Assembly: GCA_905221615.1 (NCBI GenBank)
Contig: CAJNDT010000136.1
Span: 953,001-1,017,000, forward strand
Direction of reading: 5' to 3'
DNA length: 64,000 nucleotides
Origin: Symbiodinium sp. CCMP2592
Taxonomy: Eukaryota > Sar > Dinophyceae > Suessiales > Symbiodiniaceae
Below the pieces are notes generated by a model, which ran no database searches, was not told the DNA's origin, and saw only the letters and a program-made list of their open reading frames with translations. This document shows positions 54,616-64,000 of this stretch, piece by piece (within the stretch, counting starts at the first letter, position 1; each line of letters opens with the position of its first letter). Position numbers and translations under genes: made by a program.

Positions 54616-54935
54616 CGTCATCATCGTCCCTGTTGACCCTTCTCCTACACATATGCTGACAAAGTGCACGGAAAATTTCCCGCCTGCTAAATCTTGAAAC
54701 CACAGCCTTTTGCCGCGTCAGTTGAAGTTCGAAGGCAGAATCCGAAAATCTCTGCAGCCTCAAGCCTTAAACTACAACGCCTAAAACGTCGGTTTAAACC
54801 TGAATTCCGCTACCTTCAGCGCTGAACCATCAGCCGCGACACTCTGACATCATCAACTGTGCTGCCACGTCTGGTATTACTCTACGGTCTAGATCTTGGC
54901 AGGCCCGCTTGACTCTTCCGGCTAGTTCTGGTGCC

Positions 54936-54947
54936 AGTAGCAGTAGC

Positions 54948-54993
<46 letters not shown>

Positions 54994-55160
54994 ATAGTAG
55001 TAGTAGTAGTAGTAGTCGTCGTCGTCCTCGTCGTCGTAGTACTGCTGTTGCTACTACGACAACTACTACTATTACTACTGGATAATAGTACTAGTACTCG
55101 TAATCTACTACTGCCACTGCTACTACTACCACTACTCCTACCTCCTACCACGACGCCTAC
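54936..55160. repeat. AGT-to-ACT triplet repeat palindrome
   Basis: (AGT)n, about 25 triplets, passes through CGTCGT into (ACT)n/(CTA)n. Because AGT and ACT are reverse complements, the tract can fold back on itself. Poly-Val and poly-Thr/Ser frames across it are artefacts. Confidence 0.85.
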
Positions 55161-56458
55161 TCTTCCAGCTCCTGTATTACTGGTACTAGTGCCCGCCATG
55201 CGACGGGGATTGAATGGTCGGTTGTGTTAAGATTTCTGGGCTTGGGTCTTGCTGCCCACTGGACGAAAACATCCGAATTATCGCAAAAGCCTGAAACAGT
55301 GAACATGGGAGGATTCAAACAATTGTACTCCCTCCCTGGCGTTTTCGGGGCACCTGCATACTTACAAACCGTCGTTTTAGGGGCCTTTTTTCACAATCAG
55401 AAGAGGGTTCGCACCCTCAGATTTTACTTGTCCCTGCACTAGCCCTATCTATCCTTCCGTTTTATTCTGTCATCGAACCAAGACCAAGACTGCGGCGCTC
55501 GTCACGCGCTGCGATCCTTGGCCTGGGTTTAAGGTTGCACACCTCGGCACTGGAGGGCCTGCTGCACTCGGGATTGGAGGGTTTGGGTTGTAGGGAGTAA
55601 TAGCGGGAGCAGTACAGCGGAAACTTTGATTGACAAGGCTTTAGGTCAGGTGAGGCATGCTGAGATGGGTGTTGAGGATGCCAGCAACGCTACACTTCTG
55701 CCGACGTCGACGCTTAGGGCCTAAGGGCCTAGGACCTACGACTCAACTTGCAGTTTGTTGAAACTGGGGGCATCTTGGGCTCATCGGAGACCTGCGCCAT
55801 GGATTCAAGCATTGCCACTTATTGAATGCGACATCATTGAATCGTGAACCGTACCCACAAGTTGAGATGTCACCGTGTCCTGATGTAATGAATACATTGC
55901 TGTTCATGGGAAATGTGATCATGGGCTCCCGAACTACCATCGAATCAACCCGCCCTAAGCGCCCGAGTTTGTGTTCGCCGAGGAAGCATTGCTGCGCGAG
56001 GCGAAGCGCCGCCTCACCGGCTCCAGCGACGAGGAGATGAGGTTAAAAGCACAGCAGTTATCTGCCGAGGGCTCAGACAACGGGGCTTGGACTTGGTGAA
56101 CAGCTATTTCTTGGCACGCGTTTTCGGTGTCCCTAAAATACCCCTTGCCAGAGCTCACCATGTTACAGGCCCGCACCCTGTTGGCCCAGCCTAGAAGGGG
56201 GGTGAGCTTTAGTTCTTGTCGTTTAATGGGCTTTTGAGACGCCCAGGCGGATTACAAAAGGGTTCAGAGGCACCGCATGCTGCACAAATTAGTGCTTCCG
56301 CCTTCATTGCTTCTTTTTTACGTGGTTGACGAATACGTGTCATGGATTCGGGGATTTGGGCATTTTCCGTATGCACCAAAGCAGCCTTTTGCTACGGTTC
56401 ATTTGTTTCACCCTTTGCAGACATGGTTTGCAGTACGTGTCAGACTCAGACATTCAAT

Positions 56459-56581
56459 GCGTGTGACGCACTGAAGTTACTGGTACGTTACATCATTCGA
56501 ACTTAATCCCGATCCCATTTGCCTCCTTGTTGGTCGCCCTGGGCACTTGCAGATGCAAGGCTTCATCAGTGGCCAAGATAT
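56459..56581. repeat. dispersed duplicated block II, copy 1
   Basis: GCGTGTGACGCACTGAAGTT, TACGTTACATCATTC, GCCTCCTTGTTGGTC, GATGCAAG and CATCAGTGGCCAAGATAT recur in the same order at 61063-61197. Confidence 0.75.
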
Positions 56582-57856
56582 GGCACCTAGATGGTCCTGT
56601 TGTCCCTAGTCTTCCCTATTGTGTGTTTGTCACGGGTATACGACCGTCTTGTGCACAGTGGTGGGGCTTGAGGGGACCCTTCATTGAGGGTTTGTGTGCC
56701 AAGTTCTCGGTCCCAACCTCGCAGCCTTTTGTAGCTGCAGTCCTTATTCTTTGCAAATCAGATATTGTAACCCGCTCTAAGATTATGTTGTGGCATGGTG
56801 CAAACGGCGCGAAGATTAAGTTCGATTTGGAAGCTAGGCCATTCAAACCTTTGAAGACATGATCCTTTGCCCCTTCTTAAGTTGCACCTCACCCCTGAAA
56901 CCAGAGACAATGTTTTACAAACATATTGTCGATTCGCCTTCGCTCTCTCGCAACCAGGGCAAGCTGGCGATGCTCAAGGTGGGGTGTTGAAATGTGCAAC
57001 GAGGATGCGGTTTTGGGGTCTTATGACACGGATTCCGGTGCAGAGTTTGTGGAGATAGGAAAAGAGGCACGCTCGGCAATCATATTCCGAGCAGAGGGAA
57101 GACTGGGTTCCGCCAGTAGTACCCCTTTGCCCTTTTCTTTTTAGGGTTCCCTTGTTGAGAGTTGATGCCATGATAGAGGGAACCTGATGATTAAGGGAAC
57201 ACTGAGGAACCTAGAAGATGATGGTCCTTCAGCCCTGGTTAAAGTAACTTCGACGCCTCTGCCGCAAGGCTTAAATTAGGCTTTGGGTGGTTGAAGGGTT
57301 AAGGGTGGAGGGCTTGAATGCACGTGCAACATATGCATATCCGTGTTCAGTATTTTGCCCCGACTTCCTCTGTCAAAGGATGTGACACGCCAGTCTTTGT
57401 GGATAGCACGCACGTGTTTTTGGCCATGCAGCTGCTTGGGTATCAGAGCTTAGGTGCTAGGGAGGGTCGGTTTTAAGGATTTGTTGAGGCTCGGGGTTTG
57501 CAGCGGGAGTAGGGTGTGCTTCGAGGTTTACGGGTGCGCCATATTGCATTGCTCAGGGTCGACGCTCTGGCATTCCAGGGCTTCTGCTTGAGGTTTTCAG
57601 GTTTAGCGGGTTGAGGCAAGTTTAGGGTTTAGGGCCAGTTGAGGATTGGGGCTTAGGGTATTTTGTTAGTCTATCCTGTTTCATAGCGGTGCTTTTATTT
57701 AGCCTCAACCACTGCCCCAAGCCCAGAAGCCACAAACCATCAAAGCGCATCAAACCAAAGCTACAAGAGACGATATGTGTAATCGGTTTGCAAGAGAATG
57801 TCAACAACGCCCGAACGCCCTACATCGCTCTATGTAGCTGGCCGGGATTATTTTGA

Positions 57857-57960
57857 ACCTAAAACCCACACCTCTGCAATCTCCATGTCCTCCCGTATCT
57901 GCCGATTAAAGGCTTTATGTCGGGTTTGATTTAGGATTAGCCCTCCAAACATACCAACAG
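57857..57960. repeat. dispersed duplicated block III, copy 1
   Basis: TCTGCAATCTCCATG, CTCCCGTATCTGCC and TTAGCCCTCCAAACATACCA recur in the same order at 60861-60960. Confidence 0.7.
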
Positions 57961-60860
57961 ACCCCAAAGTGATCCACATCAGATCTTCAATCAGCACGGA
58001 CGTCCTACGGTTGTGGGTCTCGGGTCCGGGATGCCGCTCTTCGAAAACATCACTAGATAACCTTAGCCTCAACATCTGTTGAGCCTGAATTCTTGTAAAC
58101 CCTAAACCCCAATTGCATCCTTCAGAACCTTTCTGCAAAGTCAACCCCGGCCTTTGGGAATTCCACGCCAACTTCCTTAAAGCTCCAAACCCTGAACAGT
58201 CTTCAACCCAAGGCCGGAAAATCAGATGACGCTCAGCTCTATGCCGCTTATATCTAAGAGCCCTCGACCCAGCAGTGCTTCCAGGAGCCTTCGATCCTTA
58301 ATCGTTGGAGTCAAGACCCCTGGAAACCTATTAATATGTCCCTGTACACCCAATAGAAATCTTGTTGAACCCGTCAAAGGCCCCTGCACAAAACCCTGCA
58401 AAGCCTTATTGAATCCGTATTGAAACCCTGTAGAACCCCACGAAAGCCCGATTCCTGCCATCTACACCCCCTCTCCCTAAACGCTATAATAGAACCACCC
58501 GAAAACCCGATTCATGCCAAAATATAAACCCTCACCCTAAACTTTAAACCCGAGTGGGGAAAACCTTAAACCTTAAAGCCTGAACCCTGAAAACCCCGCA
58601 GGCTCGGCTGCAGAAGGAGGCTGAGGATGTGCCCACGTTTCTGGCCTGCGAAGAGTCGCAGGTTGTAGCGTTTTAGCGCTCAAGGGCTTTCTGATTTAGG
58701 ATTTTGAGTCGAGGGCTGAGGGGTATGGGTTTGTTAGGGCTGTAAGGTGCTAATATCCTTTGTGGTTTCGGATTTAAGGGTTTTATGGTTTGGGGTTTAA
58801 GGGGTTGTAAGGTTTTAGCTTAATGGTGTTGTGGTTTTCGGCTTTAGGGCTTTTAGTGTTCAGGGCCTAAGCGGTTGGGATTAAAGCAAGCACATGGGCT
58901 ACTTATTAGTTTGTTGGTGTTGTGTTTGAGGTTGTTGTCTGTGTCTTCTAGGGGATATTATGGGAGCTTTATTACTTTCAGCAGGGTTTGAGAGTATGGC
59001 TTGGGTTTCTGTGTTTCACATGGGAGATAAGGAGATGAAATACTAGTTTAGACGGGCTCTGTAGCGACTTTTGAGCGGGGATGGTGGTGCCATACACCAG
59101 ACGAGGAATACACCATGGGCTTTAAATTGATTTTTAGACGGCGTAATGGCGTGTTTCAAGAGTTCTAACATGGTTTAGGGCCTAAGTGCCCTGGTATCGA
59201 ATGATCTTATACTCGCCCAAAGATGCATAATCGTCCCCGGCTTCCAACTTCAGCCAACCTGTTGGTTGCAACGTCGGTGCCCAAACAATAGAAGGACGCT
59301 TAGGGCCTTGGGAGTTTGCACCCTACAGCTGTCCTAAACCCCAAAACCCTAAACCCTGAGCCCCGGACCCCCGAAACCCAAACAAAACAGCTAAACATTC
59401 AGAACGAACCCCCCAAACCCCGAAAACCCTGAAACCCTAATATCCCAAACCTTGAACTGCTGAGCCCCGCTAAACCAAATCAATTCCTAAACCAAGGAAA
59501 CCTGAACTGTAGTAGCGAACATCCTGCCGCTCATAGAAAGGAGTATTGGTACATGTAGAAGGAGGTCACCAATTATCAGTAGGCTTTAGCTTCGGGGCCT
59601 CAAAGGTTTGTGGTGGTTTTATCGTGGCTCTGTGGGGGTATTCTACCATGTTGAGGGTTTCATACACCGCTTCAATGACCACAAAAACCCTAAAACCCAC
59701 ATACACAATTAGGTTGGAATAAGCTTGCGGCTTCGGGGGTTCTGGTGGCTAAATGACCCTATAGAGTCTAACTAGACTGTCTGAACTTTTCAGGAAGTCC
59801 AACATAGAGTTCAGGCCCACGCCTCAGGGAGTCAAGGAAGCCCAAACGGCCTCAGCCCGGCAGCCCATGCCGACAAGACCAAAAGCTGTAAAAAGCTGTA
59901 AGCCCGGAACTCATGAACTCCATACTCCTCGACCAGAGCAAAAACAAACCATGCGTATTAGGATTTAGCGTTTAACGGGCTGAGGGTCTAGGTTTGACGG
60001 TCTCGGATGGTTGATGGGTTGTATGGAGAACTCAGGGGTGGTAGGGCTTCAGGCTTGCATGGTGTTGGGTTCCCTGGTACCCGGTTCCTAGAGACATGTT
60101 TAGGGATATACTCGAAACTTCCATCAAACCGTAGGAAATCGATGTAAAACTCGAAAAGACCCCAGAAACCTTTTTTGAACGCCGTATGTTTACCCTCAGC
60201 CCTAGAACTCGGTACGTTCTGAGTTGCCCTCCGTCCACCGTGCCCTCTGCGGAGTTGCCCAGTATCGGCTCCGAGGGCCACGCCTGCGGCGCCCCGTTGG
60301 AGCCAATGCCGTGCGAGCCCCGACATGAGCTCTATGTTCCTCGCTAGGGTTTGAGGTTTCAAGACTTGTATTTCTGTCATGACCCTCCGCTTCGAACTCA
60401 AAACCCGCAAATCCCATAATGGTTTTGTGTAGAGTGCTTCCGGCGGTTGGAGTTGAGGGATTGCACCGGGCTTTCGCCACAGCTTTCGCAGAAAACCCAC
60501 GGGAGCAGTTTGGGTCTAGAGCTTCGAGGCAAAATGTAGTGGGGTTGGCTCGCATGCAGTCCTGTTTGAAAGGTACCTTGAGCGATCTAGCTCCAGATTC
60601 TTAAACGCGCTAAAACGCCGTTCAGCTGTCCAAAAGGGTTCGAGGTATCTGCGTTCGTGGCCTATGCGCATGCTACACAGGTTAGGATTTAGGATGTTGC
60701 GCATTACGGCATCACGGTAACATGGACTTAAGACACTCGCTTAACAGTTTAGGGTTTAGATACTTAATCATAGTTAGGGTTTTGGGTTTAGGGCATGTAG
60801 GGGTTAGGGTATTGAGGGTTTTTAGGGGTTAGTCTTAGTGAATTTAGAGTGCTTGGAGCT

Positions 60861-60960
60861 TAAAACCCCACACATCTGCAACCTCCATGCGCTCCCGTAT
60901 CTGCCTATTAGCGGCATTATTTCGGGTGTGGTTTAGGTTTAGCCCTCCAAACACACCAAC
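60861..60960. repeat. dispersed duplicated block III, copy 2
   Basis: Matches 57857-57960 with about one change in six bases. Located about 100 bp upstream of block II copy 2, whereas in the other pair block II comes first. Confidence 0.7.
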
Positions 60961-61062
60961 ATACAATAAGGAGGAGGATAGTACGGAGTCCTACAATATG
61001 ATGAAAGTGGCCGCGTTTGGGCTGGTGTCGAGTTTATCTGCTGGCCCGGAACAAGGATCCAT

Positions 61063-61197
61063 GCGTGTGATGCGCGGAAGTTACGTTACATCATTCTAAC
61101 TTAATCCGGGCAACACCGTCTGCTGATCTGATCTGCCTCCTTGTTGGTCACCTTGCACACGTTTAAAGATGCAAGATTTCATCAGTGGCCAAGATAT
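61063..61197. repeat. dispersed duplicated block II, copy 2
   Basis: Matches 56459-56581 and carries a ~15-bp insertion with CTGATCTGATCTG. Confidence 0.75.
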
Positions 61198-63359
61198 CAA
61201 ATTTCAATCTCTCAGTTTCGAGCTCCTAGCCTAAACATTCACAAGCTTTGAATTGCGGAAGTTCAGCTAGACCCTTTAACCACACGACTTCACCCCGAAC
61301 TTCGGCTGCCCTAGAGTAATAAAGCACTTGCATACATGACAGGTCGTGCTTGCTTCTGGAGCATGATCCGACGTATGCCAGTGCCACATGGTTAGAAAAC
61401 GAAACCATGACCTGCCTGGAGTTTGGCTGTTGCGCTTCTCCGTTTACGTTTTTTCTGGGTTGCTTTACGGTTTTGGGGTTGTGGGTTCAGGCATTAGGGT
61501 TTGCTGTAGCATGTCCAGGCATGATGGTCCGACAGGTCGAGGGACAGCATACGTACGTGCATTTGTTTTTGTGTTGTGTGCGGCTCCTCGGTGCATGTGT
61601 AGTGTAGATCAGTTGTTTACACCTGCTTTGTGATGCTGATTGCACGTACCCTTTACGGGCATGGCTTATTGTCTGAAAGCGTCCCTGAACTTGTTAGGAT
61701 AATCAGCGGCTGCTCCACGAAGCCTTGCCTGGAGAATCCTGGAGCTTTAGTTGGTGATCATGTATGTGCGCATTACAGCCGTCTTCTCTGCACTTCGACA
61801 TATATATTTGTTTTTCTTAGGGAGCGTGAAGCAACTCCCCATGTCGGACATTGTGGGGTGGCTGAAACTCTACCTCTAATCCAAGGCAAGAGTCCCAATC
61901 AGAGTGCCTTTTTTTGGGGTGCAGAAATTAACATAGGGCCTCGGCCTCAGGATGTGTTCGTTGGTTTGTCCTTGACCATCAAAGTCAAGGTCGCTGCGCT
62001 GACTATGTCCCACAAACATCCTCACATTGTTAGACCAATAAGTTGGTATGGCAGTACGGCGAGCGTAAGCTTTTCTCAAGTTGTGCAGCCAGAAGCACCA
62101 ACCAACAGAAAGGCCGATCCTTGCTGGCAGAACCACTCGTTCAGGTGCAGCCGTGCAGACTTCGGTTCAAGGGGCCACGACAATGGAACCGAAACCCCTA
62201 AAATCTAAGCCTGGTAAACCGTACAACATGGATTCACCCACCCAGAGGCCATAAACCAAAACTACCCCGTTAACTTCCCAGACCGTGAAGCCCTGAACCG
62301 CAAGATGTCATACCCTCCATCCTGAAATCGGGTCGTATCTCCACGCCTTTGAGACGGTTCTCCCCAACAGGAGGCCAACACTTTAAGCCCAAAAACCAAG
62401 ACTCGAAACGCCAGAGCCTAAGCCATACCCTGTACCGTGCCCTAAAGCCTGAACCGACATTGACCTCACACAAAAGTCGAGCGGTAGCCTGATGACACTC
62501 CAGCCTTGGCATGCCCCGCGAGCACTTCCAGAAGAGCAGGCGTTCAGTTGCATTCCTATTCCGTAGGGTTCAGGTTTCAGGGGCTCCTTCTCATCATAAC
62601 ATACCCCAAAACTCGATGCTACCTATGGCCCCTATACGAGGTAGGTGTTTCCGTGGTATCCTGTTTTACCTCTTTGTTTCTGGGTTCGTGGTAATGTCCT
62701 ACTATAACGTAAGCATACCTAAACGTTTCTGGTTTTTATAAAAGCAGCTCTTTTTCCCGCTGGTTAACTCACCAAGCTAGATTCCGGGCTTGGAGACTTT
62801 GGGGCTGCGGGCCTTAAGGTTTAAAGTTCTGGGGTTCAGAGTGTCAGGGCTTTGGCGAGGGTTTGGGGCTTTTGGGTTTCAGGGTGTCTTAAACAGCTTT
62901 ACAGCTTAGACACCCGATAAAACCTTCAAATCCTTCATTAACCTACAACTGAAATCAAATTTCTCTAGCTTTGGAGAAATCTTCAACTTCGCATAGACTG
63001 TCCTACACCTGAAAGTAAATCATCATATCCCCAACTTTCGAGAAATCCACTGGAATTATGAGTAGGGTAACTATAGTTATAGTGATAATTAACTCCTATT
63101 AGGGATTTATAACCCCACATATAACTACCCTTAAGCCCTATACCTTATAGATCCCAAAGGAACCCTTAAAGGAACCCCTATAATCCCACCAAAAACTGGC
63201 CATGAATCTCCAAGCAAGGCTCCATGGCGTCTTAGTCATCACCCTAAACCCCTAAACCCCCAACCCTACACCCCAAACATCCAAAGCTTCATGACGTTTT
63301 TCCCAATGGTAAGAATCAGAAAATAGAAAATCAAGGTTCTGGCTATGGTTTTTCTGTAA

Positions 63360-63745
63360 GGAACTTAACAACCAGAATAGGGTTTTAGGGTAGAGTATAG
63401 TGTAAGATTGTGTAAGTATATTCAGGACCCCTAAGGAAGAGCATTGGTAATCATGTCAGCCTCTACAAAAGCTTATGAGAATCTCAGAACCCTGAACCAT
63501 AAACCCTCCACCCGACACTATTTTGGGATTCCTAAATCTAGGTTCTGGTATAGTTTCAGGGGCCTACAGCGTAACTATATAAAGGAACCTTGAGGAATAG
63601 CTTTCGGAATTATTTGGGCCTTACTTATGGAAACGGTATTTTAAGGGACCTCAGGCACGCCCCCGGCACCTCGCAGTGCCTCTCGTGCTCAAACGAAGTA
63701 CGAGCCCCAGAGGAACGGGGAGGCTAAGGGAATCTTCGGAGAGTG
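63360..63745. repeat. dispersed duplicated block I, copy 2
   Basis: Shorter copy of 48870-49550, same orientation. The CTCGTGCTCAAACGAAGTAC segment is identical in both; other parts carry substitutions and indels. Confidence 0.75.
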
Positions 63746-64000
63746 CATTATCAATTGGAATGTGGTTCCTGGTTCCTTTTACTTCTGTAGTACAGTCATA
63801 GCCTGCTCATCGTATGTAAGGTTTGTTAGAAGGCCTCTATGATATAGGGGCCTTACTAAGTAGAACAGTGCTCCAGAGAAGGAAAGGCCGCGATGGTTGC
63901 CCGGGTTTAGACGGGGCTTTTGCGCAAAGCTTAAAGTTTGAGGTCGGGGATTTGGTTGCAAGGGTTTGGGGTGTGTTTCTTTACGGATTCCAGGCTCACT

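Larger units (their letters stand above)
55161..64000. other. non-coding block, right end
   Basis: No supported gene. It contains two pairs of dispersed duplications (listed), heptamers near 57620, 59325-59440, 60745-60830 and 63240-63290, many short CCCTAAAC/CCCTGAAC variants between 58480 and 59480, and degenerate family A interior sequence near 63060-63140. A 192-codon frame at 61630-62208 has no recognisable domain. Other stretches hold nothing I can name. Confidence 0.55.

Noticed and set aside
61630-62208. 192-codon plus-strand frame in the right-hand block
   Set aside because: Longest frame in its area, but no domain, no start context and no coding-like composition; overlapping minus-strand frame of similar quality. 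Probably chance.
1-64000. tRNA, rRNA or snRNA genes
   Set aside because: No B-box plus cloverleaf, rRNA core or snRNA signature noticed on either strand; a systematic tRNAscan/Infernal search would be decisive.

Overview
The window looks like gene-poor, repeat-rich nuclear DNA of a eukaryotic alga, most likely a dinoflagellate of the Symbiodiniaceae/Suessiales type. Three things point there. There is no bacterial-style gene packing. Plant/dinoflagellate-type telomere heptamers (TTTAGGG/CCCTAAA) are scattered through the interior in both orientations. A decayed gene at 10.8-11.5 kb has a ubiquitin-like domain followed by 'AFAAILADG.VVTWG' RCC1/HERC2-like repeats, a combination I associate with predicted proteins of Symbiodinium relatives. 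The assignment is an inference; no rRNA, tRNA or full spliced-leader sequence was found to settle it.

Layout. 1-31 kb is almost entirely non-coding: several families of ~100-120 bp palindromic (MITE-like) elements, microsatellites, minisatellites and telomere-like heptamers, with only two coding-like remnants (10.8-11.5 kb and 24.4-24.9 kb). 31-46.7 kb differs: it is richer in GC, plus-strand coding-like, and holds nearly all the convincing protein-coding sequence. It begins with a palindromic element and a GA microsatellite, then an array of five hairpins (32.07-32.19 kb). Disrupted proline/alanine-rich reading frames follow (33.2-37.5 kb), then a ~220-bp satellite with higher-order structure (37.6-39.1 kb). 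From 39.1 to 45.7 kb lies a chain of plus-strand reading frames that read like one large, frame-broken gene. 46.7-64 kb is again non-coding repeat-rich DNA, with two dispersed segmental duplications.

The 39-46 kb chain is the centre of interest. Its first long frame has all four catalytic positions of a C48 (Ulp1/SENP-type) cysteine protease in the right order and spacing (His251, Asp269, Gln307, Cys313), preceded by a tail with six SUMO-acceptor-like motifs. Downstream frames carry a C2H2-type zinc finger, two Asp motifs and a Glu motif that resemble a DDE-type transposase core, and an unrecognised C-terminal region. The simplest reading is a large DNA transposon (related in spirit to Ulp1-carrying KDZ-type elements, or to P-element-type transposases) that has decayed by single-base frameshifts or is split by introns. 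No element ends could be assigned with confidence.

Limits: gene models in such genomes depend on transcript data. Starts, exon edges and products below are read by eye, and functions are given only where motifs are visible.
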